From assembly GCA_043381765.1 (NCBI GenBank), contig JBHJMP010000080.1:1-34955 (forward strand): a DNA stretch of 34,955 bases, written 5' to 3'. The notes under the pieces were generated by a model. It searched no databases. It worked only from the letters and a program-made list of their open reading frames with translations, and was not told the origin of the DNA. Source of the stretch: Collodictyon triciliatum (lineage: Eukaryota > CRuMs). A program made the translations under genes and the position numbers. Shown piece after piece: positions 11,201-26,269 of this stretch. The stretch's first letter is position 1, and every line of letters begins with the position of its first letter.

Positions 11201-12965
11201 AAATTGGAACGAAATAAGCATGAAAAAAATGATACACAAGAACAGTAATGCACGGTACCTTTTAGCTCCCTCGATGAAATCAAATTTATCAAGGGGTTTG
11301 TATCTTTTTTTTCTCTGGATGGGGTGTACCCTGGGTCTGAATCCTTTTCTTTTTTCTGAGAAACTTTGCTGAGTTTTGTTTTTGGTGTTTCCATAGGTTC
11401 TTCGATGAGGTCGATATTTTCTTTGGTGTCTTTCTCCTTGTGCTTCGGGTGTGATTCAATTCGTAGAAGTTCCCATACGTTCACTTGTGTGACAGTATCA
11501 TCGCTGTCCCTATAAATAGTAGCGGTATAAATGGAGAAAACTGTTTTCAAAAATGAAATCGTAATGAATTTTGATTAAAACGTAAAAGTAAAGACTATCT
11601 TTAGATATTAAAATTATGAAAAGACAATTGCTGACCAATGGACGGTAATGCTCTCCCAATCTTTTCCATCATTTCTTATTTCTTCAATTCGACCTGAATA
11701 CACGATACCGTCGTCAAATTTCATTCCACAGGAGTCTCCGATCTTTTGTTAGTAGATTGAGTGCGTCAGTTCGATATGAGTGATGAAGGTTTTATAGATT
11801 TAATACATTTTGAGACTTATTGCAGATAATATATATGTTTGATATATCCAGCCAAATACATACTTTCCATTTTTTCGTTAGTGAGTCCTGGTAGATTTTA
11901 TACGGAACAATAAACGGAGTAAAATCAATGCCTTTTTTTGCGATGTAATCTAGCTTCAACTATATAATATCGAAATAGGAAACGAAATGTAAAAGAGAAG
12001 CAATTTGCACATATACTCGTCGGTAATAAGTATAAATATAAAAAAAACTAATGGCTACATCATAGAAAAATACTCCTGACAGCCCCAAACATTATTATAT
12101 ATTGAAATAACAAACTTCGATTTTCTTATCAGGAACAATGAATATGATTGAGACGGAACAATCAGGTAGAAGGTTTGAAGCTAAAAGATTAAATATAGAT
12201 TAATTGATTGCAGCAAACACTTGAGGTTTTTTTTCATTAGAAAAGCTTCGATACGTCAACAATTGATCTAATAATTGAATGATGTAGAATAGAGAACAGG
12301 AAGCAACCCGTGATATTGATAACCGAAACATCAGGAAATGTTCTTAGATTCAAGCGGCAACTCTCTTCTTTCATTTCTTCCCAGAGAACATGCCCAGCTT
12401 TAAAATACACGGCCTTGTCGCCAACCTGTTTTTTTGTTTTTTTGTTTTTTTTTAATGTTATGTATAGCTTTTAGAATTCTTTCAATCTAGACTCGGCTGC
12501 AATACCAAAATCCTTTTCGGTTTTCTAAATACATCAGCATAAGAATATGTAATCCACTTAAAACATATTTTTGATATCAATGTATACTTAGTATTAATTA
12601 TACATTGATATCATTTTCTAAAATAAAAGAAGTTGGGAGAAAACCTAACGGCTCAGCAATCTCTATGAACAATTATAAACTATCCACTAATTTTTTTATT
12701 GAACCTTGGGAATGTAAACGTCGGGTGCGAGTTCGGCAACAACAGTTTCTTCCTGCTTCCCTTTTTTTTTCGAGGCCTCTTTAGCGTTGGGTGCTAGAAT
12801 CATTAAGCTTGAGTCAGGCTGAACTGCACAAAATTAGCTTCACAGCTCAATTGACTTCGATTCAATAAGAAAATATTGTAATAAAAAAAAAGAAGCTTTC
12901 TTTTTTTTTTTTTCAATAACAAGCTCATCTGGTAGGTAGCACTCACTTTTCTTCTTCCGATCCAT
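5022..12965 (-). CDS. BRWD/PHIP-type Tudor plus kelch-propeller protein
   Basis: Read on the - strand, 23 exons join in phase to 4641 nt (1546 residues, TAA stop): 12965-12947, 12823-12705, 12425-12308, 12180-12116, 11959-11864, 11742-11636, 11509-11259, 11053-9335, 9238-9185, 9021-8878, 8752-8555, 8246-7936, 7825-7783, 7696-7550, 7469-7284, 7186-6980, 6810-6652, 6454-6293, 6113-5992, 5896-5872, 5758-5673, 5540-5432, 5215-5022. The N-terminal 250 or so residues form a BRWD/PHIP-type cryptic Tudor module. About 750 low-complexity residues follow, then about ten kelch-like blades. In animal BRWD/PHIP proteins this module binds chromatin; kelch propellers bind proteins. A nuclear scaffold role is inference. 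The start is uncertain: the ATG at 12965 is the first clear one, but the frame is open further upstream. Two adjacent genes remain possible, with a boundary near 8.75-9.3 kb, but I see no stop or poly(A) signal forcing one. Confidence 0.75.
6521..6617. repeat. Intronic (TTTTG)n microsatellite
   Basis: Nineteen perfect copies of a pentanucleotide in a kelch-gene intron. The sense strand of the gene reads CAAAA. Confidence 0.95.
8316..8514. repeat. Intronic (AAACAG/AAACAA)n repeat
   Basis: About 30 copies of a hexanucleotide with three zones: GAGACAGAAACA, then AAACAG, then AAACAA. A tail of three ACAGCAT units lies at 8515-8535. It sits between the last disordered exon and the first kelch exon; the sense strand is CTGTTT/TTGTTT, pyrimidine-rich before the acceptor at 8247. 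Confidence 0.95.
9335..11053 (-). other. Long disordered Ser/Lys/Glu-rich exon
   Basis: A single 1719-nt exon, by far the largest in the window, encoding about 573 residues rich in S, K, E, N, P and T with almost no aromatic residues. One run of alternating E, A and K (near 10440-10500) may be helical. No domain is recognisable. It probably forms a flexible linker between the Tudor module and the propeller; basic KKK clusters could act as nuclear import signals. Confidence 0.7.
11259..12823 (-). other. BRWD/PHIP-type cryptic Tudor module
   Basis: Exons two to seven of the gene above. Recognisable pieces are DVYIPK then VGDKAVYFKAGHVLWEE, matching the YIPQ-GDEVVYF-GHE segment that follows the WD40 propeller in BRWD/PHIP proteins. 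A strand-rich linker (LLPDCSVSIIFIVPDKKIE) follows, then KIGDSCGMKFDDGIVYSGRI, then VHWDSDDTVTQVNVWELLRI. The last two correspond to the IGD--WWFGTIE and V-WDNGD---SPWDMELI strands of the Tudor-like fold. The aromatic pair WW of animal proteins is replaced by IVY, so ligand binding may differ. No WD40 repeats precede it and no bromodomain follows. Confidence 0.78.
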
Positions 12966-13439
12966 CTGTGTGATTGAGAAAGGTCGACTGCCGAATTGTC
13001 CTTCGTTATAATCATTGTCAGCATTATCTTTAATCGAGATTAATGAACGAAATAAAAAAAAATAAACTGCTCGGAGAGAGAAGGCTTGCAGGTTTAGCAA
13101 CGAAAGGATTCGCCGATCCACATCACTCTGAGCTTCGAGAGATCGAGTGCGCCAAACTTAACTTTGCGGTTGAAGAAAGAATGAAATCTTCCACATTTGT
13201 ATATATTCGGTTGTAAAGGTTTGTGCTTTCTCTCTTTTTTTTTAAGGATGCGCTTCGTTGCGATTACCTCTTATTATCGTTTCCTCATTTTATCCAATTC
13301 AAAACGGTGATTACTTCTGATTAATTGGCACCAAGATTTTGTCATGCTTCTACTTTGTTGTGTTTGTTTTCTTTTTTGTGCGAATGATTTCATAAAATAA
13401 GTTGCCTTTTTTTTATGGTGTCGAAAGCTCGTGTGGCTC
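12966..13439. other. Spacer between MsrA and the Tudor-kelch gene
   Basis: The Tudor-kelch frame stays open on the - strand through 12966-13121 (reading RRILSLLNLQAF near 13115), so an extra 5' exon or leader is possible. I could not find a convincing donor, and 13040-13075 is T-rich in the sense direction. The rest, up to the MsrA stop at 13440, shows nothing recognisable. The Tudor-kelch promoter should lie here. Confidence 0.4.
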
Positions 13440-14675
13440 TCAATGGCAGAAAGAGCGTCCGTTCTTTTGCAGGTATTTTTGATGGTATTCTTCGGCAGGG
13501 TAGAAGACAACCGCAGGCACAATTTGTGTTACAATTGGGCGACTGAATCGCTTCTGCACTTCCTTGACAGACTCTTCAGCTTCCAGCTTTTGTGCTTCTT
13601 CATGGTAAAATATGGCAGATCGGTACTGACTACCAACGTCGGGGCCCTACAGCTCGTGGTTTCAGTGTTTGGTTCTCTCCCTTTTCTTTTATTCGCTGAT
13701 TAGCTGACCCCCGTGAAAGCAGAAAGCAACCAAACATAAAACATAAAACATAAAACATAAAACATAAAACATAAAACATAAAACATAAAACATAAAACAT
13801 AAAACATAAAACATAAAACATAAAACATAAAACATAAAACAAACAAAACAAACCAAACAAACCAAACAAACACAAAAAATAAATGTATAAATGTCTTTGA
13901 TACAATTTTAAGTGCATATGCATGAAATTGTATTACTATATGTTGAATAAGTAAACATGATTTTTATATGGAAGACACGAGAATTACCTGTCGGTTTAGA
14001 GTTGTCGGGTCGTGAGACTTCCAAAATATGTCCAGCAACTGGCGATAGCTATACATGTTATAGGTTCAATACTAGAATACCTTACCATTGATTTGGTGGG
14101 GAAGTTGCACAAGTTAACTTTGCCTGTATTTCGGGTTGACATGATGGGAATATATCCTCAAGATTTAACATATGTCAAGCACTCCCAGATAAGTTATTAC
14201 ATGTGACCGAGAAAATTGCCAAGGATAAAACTAGGATAATAGACAGGAACTGGATGGATGAAAGAAATTGTGGGGCTTTATCTCTACAACTCACACCTGA
14301 CCTGACCCTCATCATAGTCGATAAGAATAGCCTCAGCGTGACCGGTTGTGTCCGAGCAGACTTGCTGTGTAATATAGAAAAGCAAGGCATGAATTAAGAG
14401 AGCAGCAGAAAACACGGCAGTTGCTCATGAGCAGGATGACGCCGACCGTGAGTTCAGCTAGATATCCTCAACCCAAAGACAACCGCCCAGACCCTCTCGC
14501 ATCGGCTGAAACTAAAACTCCTGGAAAGAATGAACACAAAAGAGTGTACCCTGTATGTTGGATTCAGGACAAAGCCGCCAGTGTAGCCGACAAGGGTTTT
14601 CTTGACCCCAGCCAACTTCATGAAGGTGGACTCGACTCCCCAGAAGCAGCCGGCTGCAAAGGTTGCCTGCTTCAT
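13440..14675 (-). CDS. msrA: Peptide-methionine (S)-S-oxide reductase MsrA
   Basis: Four exons on the - strand (14675-14550, 14364-14297, 14048-13988, 13646-13440; TGA stop) join in phase to 153 residues, at the short end for MsrA. The enzyme reduces methionine S-sulfoxide in proteins and free form, using thioredoxin. Exon one starts [16 protein letters not shown] with the catalytic cysteine in GCFWG. Exon two reads [20 protein letters not shown] (the TTGHAEAI signature) and exon three [20 protein letters not shown]. Exon four has [15 protein letters not shown] and [15 protein letters not shown], ending in SFCH with a possible resolving cysteine. The frame is open upstream of the ATG (GSSG, SYPYSQ), so a short leader is possible, but no targeting peptide is clear. 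It is divergent from the nucleoporin gene. Confidence 0.93.
13732..13842. repeat. (ACATAAA)n 7-bp repeat
   Basis: About fifteen copies of a heptanucleotide inside the third intron of msrA, followed by AAAC variants to 13870. The gene's sense strand reads TTTATGT. Confidence 0.95.
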
Positions 14676-15336
14676 TCCTGAGCTTCCTTGACTTGAAACC
14701 TGAGAGTATGGGTACGAGTGAACTGGGGCACAGGTTCTTGCGACAGACTTCCTGCAGGTTTTTTCTGGAAGCTTCCGCCAGAGAACTGCTGCGTTTTATG
14801 CGATCGCACCAGACATCAATTCCGCACACAGAAAGCAAGGCATCTGGCTCGATTTTCATCGCTTGTTTACTATCTTGTGTAAATATGCATATTTATCTTT
14901 TTTTGATTTATATATACTGATTTTAAATGAGAATGAAGATACAGATAGGTATATGCAGTAATTTCCACATGCATTAAATTAATCTGGAATTGCATTCTCA
15001 AGACGAAAAATGAATCAGTTTTAGTTTGGCTTGATCGAACAGGAAGCAGGCTGACCGCATCCTCCGATGTTTGCTGAAGCCACAAAGACCCAAGGCACAG
15101 TTGCCCACATACTCGAAATCTAGCAACAACCCAAAGCCAGTAATGTTCTACAATTCTCAGATGAGGCACGACCTCTTTTCTGCAGTTTTTTTGGCTCCAA
15201 TACAATACAATACAATACAATACAATACAATACAATACAATACAATACAATACAATACAATACAATACAATACAATACAATACAATACAATACAATACAA
15301 TACAATACAATACAGTAAAATACAAGGTGAAAATCT
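14676..15336. other. Divergent intergenic region, msrA to Nup160
   Basis: This 660-base interval probably holds both promoters. It contains a pentanucleotide repeat (15199-15314). Between about 15037 and 15180 both strands are open and non-repetitive: + reads ADRILRCLLKPQRPKAQL, - reads FEYVGNCALGLCGFSKHRR. I could not tie either to a neighbour, so an upstream exon of msrA or Nup160 remains possible. Confidence 0.5.
15199..15314. repeat. (AATAC)n microsatellite
   Basis: About 23 copies of a pentanucleotide just upstream of the likely Nup160 start codon. Confidence 0.95.
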
Positions 15337-20403
<5,067 letters not shown>

Positions 20404-20507
20404 GTATGTCTATTCCAAAATAAGTTGTGTTGACTAAAAAAAAAATATTGCTTGGTTTGGTGATGTAAAGAGTCACTTTTAGACAATATTATGTTATTCT
20501 TATTACT

Positions 20508-20880
20508 ACCTTTACTTTACTTTACTTTACTTTACTTTACTTTACTTTNNNNNNNTTTACTTTACTTTACTTTACTTTACTTTACTTTACTTTACTTNNN
20601 NNNNNNNNNNNNNNNNNNNNTTTACTTTACTTTACTTTACTTTACTTTACTTTATTTTACTTTATTTTATTTTACTTTACTTTACTTTACTTTACTTTAC
20701 TTTACTTTTATTTTCATCTTATTTTACTTTTATTTTACTTTTATTTTCATTTTACTTTACTTTACTTTTATTTTACTTTTACTTTTACTTTTACTTTTAC
20801 TTTTACTTTTACTTTTACTTTTCTTTAAATTTCTTTACTTTGCTTTGCTTTGCTTTACTTAACTTTATTTTATTTTATTT
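20508..20880. repeat. (TTTAC)n tract with N runs, left edge of inserted block
   Basis: Perfect TTTAC copies run from about 20508 to 20710, broken by 7 N (20549-20555) and 23 N (20598-20620). They decay into TTTTA, CTTTTA and TTTGC variants up to 20880. The N-terminal Nup160 half ends 105 bases to the left, and IFT70 coding starts at 20900. The same unit in the same orientation recurs at 27816, where Nup160 resumes. Confidence 0.95.
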
Positions 20881-20899
20881 TATTTTCACTCTGCTGTAG

Positions 20900-23800
20900 C
20901 TATGAAAGTCTGGTCAAACTCTTCCCCGAGGTCGATGAGTATCGCTTGTATCATTCCCAATGTCTGTTCAAGTCTGGCCAGTATGTTGAGGCCACAAAGA
21001 GTGCACACTTGATTGAAAATACACAGTATGCGCAGCGGGTAAGTGGCCCTATATTTTTCAGCAGTTTCACCTAGGCTTTTTTGCATGAGCAACTATTCAT
21101 GTATCCCCTTTTAATATCCAACTCCAGGATTATTTTTTCTTTGGTATTTTTGATTCATATATCTGTTTTCTTTATCTGCTCATCTTTTCACAACATTAAG
21201 CGGGAAATTCTTGGAGCCCAAGGTTCTCACTCTATTCAATTTTATGGCAGGTCACCAAATTGAAAGTCAATATCAGCTATGAGCAAGGGGACATTGAAGG
21301 AGCTCGTTCGTTGCTAGATCAGCTTCCCGACGATGGTGATACTATCGTGAATCTTGGGTGTCTGCTTTTCAAGGTTTCTCTCCAATTTCTATTTGGATTG
21401 ATATTTGTATTCCTTGCTCTTATATCCAAGGAGTCTCACTTCTCCAATAGCATGGGAGATTATTTATTTATTTATTTATTTATTTTTAAAAAACTCTACA
21501 TAACCAGGAGGGACAGTTCGAAGAGGCACGTATGAAGTTTACTGAGGCGATGAATTCGATGGAATATCAACCGCAGCTTGTTTATAATGTGGCGCTGTGC
21601 TACTACAAGCAGAAACAGTACGGTATGGCATTGAAACATGTTGCTGAGGTGATTGAGCGCGGCATTCAAGAGCATCCTGGTATGTTGCAATATTCGTTGT
21701 CTTCCTTATTCGATAAAAGTTCAAATCATAATGTCTATTCTCAAATTTATTAATTTCGTCAATCAATGCGGGGCATTCTATTGACTGCCTATCTTTCAGT
21801 ACTCAGGAAGGCGTTTTGTAACCTTTGTTCTTTAAAAATAATAATTAGAATTGAGCGTTGGAAGCAATGCAGACGGTGTGGAGGCACACAGCGTTGGAAA
21901 TACTGGGGTTCTGTTGGAGACAGCACTTATTGAAGCGTTCAATCTGAAAGCTGCGATCGAGTATCTAATGAAAAATGGTTTGGCATACTACCTGTTCCAC
22001 GATATCGCCGTGATTAAATTGAAAATCAAAGTAACAACATGCGACGTAAGCAATTATGGTGTTTTTAAAAGGAAAATGATTTGTGCACAAACAGAGGAAG
22101 CTGCAAGAGAGGCACTGGCCAATATGCCTCCACGAGCAGAGGAAGAGCTTGACCCTGTCACCCTTCATAACCAAGCGCTTATGAACATGGATTCAGATCC
22201 AACAACGTGAGCCTTTTCCACATTTTCCTATATTTTGTTCATGATGATATAGTGATAAGTATAAAACAAACTTGCTGTCGTAGCTCAGCTAGGTTTTGCT
22301 TGTGTCTTCATTTATGTGAACTCTCATAACCTGTCTTCACTATTACGATTATTTGATATATTACTTTCCACAGCGGTTTCCGGAAGCTCAATTATCTGCT
22401 GCAAAGTGTTCCATGCCCCACTGAGACATTCTCCAACTTGCTTATTCTTTATTGCAAGTTCCAGCACTTTGACCTTGCTGCAGACGTGATGGCTGAAAAC
22501 TCCTCTTTGACTTATGATGCACTCTCTCCTGTACACTTTCTTTTATCTTCAAATTCCTTTTCGTTTTTTTCTATTTTTACAAAAAAAAAAATTCGACGAA
22601 ATATGCATAACTTTCTAGTATATGACTATCCGAGCGTCTTTAAATATTTATACGTAAACACGGTAGGAAATATTTGAGTTTTTGGATGCTACCATCATGT
22701 CTCAAAGTGCACCAGAAGAAGCATATAGAAAATTCGAGGACTTGTCAAAGAAACATGTAATTTGCTGTTAAAATTCATTTGAATGTGGTTATTTGGTTTT
22801 ATTTAGTAAATAGACTAATTCAGGAATTGATTCCATTTCATGATTCTTATTACTCTTTTTAGACCGAAACACTTCGGAAATTGACCAAGCAAGTCCAGGA
22901 TGCTCGACTAGCCCATGATAACGAAGGAGTAAAACGAGCTGTAAAGGATTACGACATGGCCTTAGAAAAGTACACCATAACATCTTGTAATTTATAAAAA
23001 GAGAAAGAAACCACATTCACACACCAACACAGGAGCTATTTGCAACACTATACGATACTTTGCAAGTAAATATATGGCCATGCTAGGTATCTTTTAGACT
23101 AAGAATAATGACCAATACTCTGCACTTGTTCATCATAGATATGTCCCTGTACTAATGTCACAAGCTCGCATTTACTGGGAATTGCAAAATTATGAAATGG
23201 TGGAGAAACTCTTCAGGCAGTCCGCAGAATTTTGCTCCGAGCACGATGTATGGAAGTTGAATGTGGCACATGTCTTCTTTATGCAAGAAGCCAAATACAA
23301 AGAGGCCATTCGATATTATGAACCAATCGTCAAGAAGCAACAAGATGATGTAAGTTGACATACATATATTTTTCTCCCATCCATTTTCCTTTAATTTCTC
23401 TTTAATTCATATGCTGTGTAGTTTGAACAGATGTTAACAGAATCAAATGTAGATTCTCCAAATTCCCGCCATGATTCTGGCCAATCTCTGTGTATCATAT
23501 ATCATGACAAGCCAGAATGAAGAGGTCAAAACACAATATTTTTTTAATCCACGCAAATTGCCATTCATACGAATATATAATTATCTTGCATTTTTTTTAA
23601 AATAAAAATACTCGAAAATAACTCGTTTATTATTTTTTTAGGCCGAAGAATTAATGCGCAGAATAGAGCGTGAAGAAGAGCGGGTTACTTTTAACGATGC
23701 TGAAAAGAAGACTTACCACCTTTGTATTGTGAACCTGGTCATTGGTACTCTATACTGCGCTAAAGTAATTGTTCAACAGGCAGCTTTGTTCATTCGTAAT

Positions 23801-24609
23801 TCCCAATCACGGAAGCGAGAAGAAAAAGTAAATATCATAATTGCACATCTAGGGAAATTTTGAGTTTGGTATTTCTCGAGTTATTAAGAGCCTGGAACCT
23901 TTTGAGAAAAAACTCGGCACAGATACATGGTTAGATAACAATATATAAAATCTCTTGTATATTTTCTTTTCTTTAATTTCTTTTCATGGAATGGTACGTA
24001 TTATAATATAGGACTCTTGATGTTATGATAATCAAAGTATACTTTATTGCGTGAAATACCCCCGTATATGCAGCCCAAAGTCATTTCATTATTGTTTTTT
24101 TTTTCATGTTTCTTTATACTTTGAATAACTTATTAGGTACTATTCCAAGAGATGCCTGATTGCTTTATGTGAGACACTCGCCAAACACATGATAATGCTT
24201 AAAGATGCATCCTACTACGACATTCTGAAGTTTCTGGAAGGAGTCGAAGTTTGCATTCTTTTTTTTTAATTTCTTTCCCTTAATTGTCTTCATTCCGCCG
24301 CATGAATGGATTCATCAAAGATGACTACTCGCTAATCGCGTCGTCCCTCGCAGAACGCTGGGAAGACAATACCGGCTGTGATTCACGTGCATCCGAATGC
24401 AAAGATCGACCCGCTCAAGAATCTTGTCAGGTTTGTCAGCCATGAGATAAGGCGAATGAAAGCACATTGGCGAAACACACAAAACCAGACATGTTCGTTG
24501 ATATGATACAACTGCATGACACGCGTAATGTCTTATTTCATCGCGATTCGACTTTAGTTATGAGGCACGCCAGATTCGAAGAATGTTTCTGAAACTATTG
24601 GATTGGTGA
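20900..24609 (+). CDS. IFT70 (TTC30/DYF-1) intraflagellar transport protein, 5' exon(s) missing
   Basis: Fifteen exons join in phase to 583 residues and a TGA: 20900-21038, 21251-21373, 21508-21679, 21849-21977, 22095-22206, 22374-22530, 22667-22756, 22863-22969, 23139-23349, 23453-23524, 23642-23764, 23853-23929, 24137-24248, 24354-24430, 24558-24609. IFT70 is a TPR superhelix that wraps IFT52 in the IFT-B complex and is needed to build cilia. Near-diagnostic stretches include NMPPRAEEELDPVTLHNQAL, DVWKLNVAHVFFMQEAKYKE, LANLCVSYIMTSQNEEAEEL and YHLCIVNLVIGTLYCAK. The end YEARQIRRMFLKLLDW matches the family C-terminus. The first 65-70 residues (first TPRs) are absent. The first visible exon begins with the last base of a codon and reads YESLVKLFPEVDEYRLYHSQ. 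The missing exon should lie at the TTTAC/N junction, which also separates this gene from Nup160. Confidence 0.96.
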
Positions 24610-25004
24610 TAAAGTCCCTTTCTGTGATTGATTCTGTCAGAGTCGGTGACAAGCAGTGTGCCTGTTTTTTGTTTTTTTTTTTTAAAAAAAAATGATGCAG
24701 TTTTGCTTTTGCAACGTGTCAGGTTTCATTGTGGATATGACGGATTCGAAACATGAAAAAAAAAAAACTATCATCAAATCATCAAATAAACAACCAAAAA
24801 AAAATAAAACTAAAATGGTTATTAGCTGCAGCGCCTACCATTAATAATCTTGCGATGGGGTGAAAGTGCCCATCTCCATTTTATTTTATTTTATAGGGGA
24901 AGGAGTGAAAGAAAAGGTTGGTAAATAGTTTATCCAAATGTCATTTCGTTTGACAAGAGAAAGAAAAGAAGTAGATGAATGACGCCTTTGTGTCTCTGCT
25001 TTCT
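24610..25004. other. Convergent 3' intergenic region
   Basis: The interval between the stop codons of IFT70 (+) and the Rpb4-like gene (-). It is AT-rich, with A runs at 24685-24693 and 24757-24768. Nothing else recognised. Confidence 0.6.
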
Positions 25005-26269
25005 TCAGGCACTTTTGTGTGACTCCAGGAAATGGATGATTTCCTCGAGAGACTCGTCAGTCAAATCCTGATTGTGTTGATTCTCCTCTTCATTTCCGTA
25101 ACGCTTTAATGTTGGAATCATCTCTTTGCATTTTTCTATGTCGCTCGGCACGAGTTCGCAGAGCGCAGCCACCTCGAAGCCTTCCAGCTGCTTGTCCGCA
25201 AGGAATCTTGTTGGTGGTTGCGATGGTTAAAATATCGCGGTTTCTTTTCTTTTCTTAATAGTCGCGAATACATGGAGATTGTGAATGATAAAGGAGAGAT
25301 GGCATTACCTGTGGACAGCGTGGAGTTCACTTTCTTCAAACTTCCTCGACTTTGTCGAGTATTCGAGAAACTTTGTGAATCTACGAGGATGGTGGGTTTG
25401 GTTTACATTATGCGATGTGAATGAAAAGCAAAGGATCGAGAATCTCATGTCATGGTAAATATGTAGACTCGGTGTTATATGTTTTATTATGATTATTATT
25501 ATTATGATTGTGATTGTGATTGTGATTGTGATTGTGATAGTGATTGTGATTATAATAAAAACAACAGTGGTTATCATCACGATGAAATGGGCATCGGTGA
25601 ACGAAGGAATGAAAAAAGAATTTACAGCTCATCATTTTCCATCGTCTTCATTCGCTTGTCAAGCTCTTTCTTCCGCTGGCTCAGAAGATTGAAAGCGTGT
25701 GACGAGGAGAGGAATACTGCGTTGTTAAACTCTGCGTATTTGAAATGTATTTAGCCAGTGAGGGAAAAAAAAAAGAACGAGATGAGGCCTGACAGAGAAG
25801 GTTCTCGGTAAGATCGGTTCTGTTGTTGATATACTGAGATATCTGAACGACTCGAAAAGGCCAAAAAGAAAAATGAAAAGAGAAAAGAAAAGAGAAAAGA
25901 AAAGAAAAGAAAAAAAGAAAAAGAAAAAGAAAAAGAAAAGAAAAAGAAAAAGAAAAAGAAATGAAAAAAGAAATGAAAAGGAAAGAAAAAGAAAAAGAAA
26001 AAGAAAAAGAAAAAGAAAAAGAAAAGAAAAAGAAAAAGAAAAAGAAAAAGAAAAAGAAAAGAAAAAGAAAAGGAAATGAAAAGGAAATGAAAAGGAAATG
26101 AAAAAACAAAAAGGAAAAGAAACGACTCGAAAAGGCCTATAAGAAAAAGGGAAAGAAACGAAACGAAAAGGAAAAGGAAAAGAAAAAGAAAAAAGAAAAG
26201 AAAAGGGTCACCTTTCGGAAACTTCAGCGATTGGGCGCACTCGTCATCATATCCTTCTGGAAAGTTCAT
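25005..26269 (-). CDS. RNA polymerase II subunit Rpb4-like
   Basis: Four exons on the - strand (26269-26212, 25731-25626, 25380-25309, 25206-25005; TGA stop) join in phase to 145 residues, the usual Rpb4 length. Rpb4 pairs with Rpb7 to form the polymerase stalk. The N-terminus reads SLKFPKEFNNAVFLSSSH, matching the LKFPKEF start of Rpb4. Next come a charged helix (LLSQRKKELDKRMKTMEND) and FTKFLEYSTKSRKF, like the K-L-Y--RFSRF segment. The HRDC-like C-terminal domain reads LEGFEVAALCELVPSDIEK and CKEMIPTLKR, equivalent to FELA-LANLCPETAEE-K-LIPSL. An insertion, YGNEEENQHNQD, precedes the final helix LTDESLEEIIHFLESHKSA. The Pol III paralogue Rpc17/CRCP is less likely given FPKEF. Intron one (480 nt) carries a GAAAAA repeat. 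Confidence 0.9.
25494..25555. repeat. (ATTGTG)n hexanucleotide repeat
   Basis: Eight or so imperfect copies preceded by ATT repeats, in the second intron of the Rpb4-like gene. Confidence 0.85.
25861..26208. repeat. Long purine tract (GAAAA/GAAAAA)n
   Basis: About 350 bases made almost only of A and G, built of GAAAA and GAAAAA units, filling most of intron one of the Rpb4-like gene. In the gene's sense direction it is a TTTTTC pyrimidine tract. Confidence 0.95.

Noticed and set aside
14512-14859. - strand frame upstream of msrA as a possible MsrB fusion
   Set aside because: None of the MsrB signatures (CXXC pairs, RYC-N) is present; the frame is out of phase with MsrA.
20491-20862. Open frame of YFTLL repeats
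   Set aside because: Translation of the TTTAC microsatellite.
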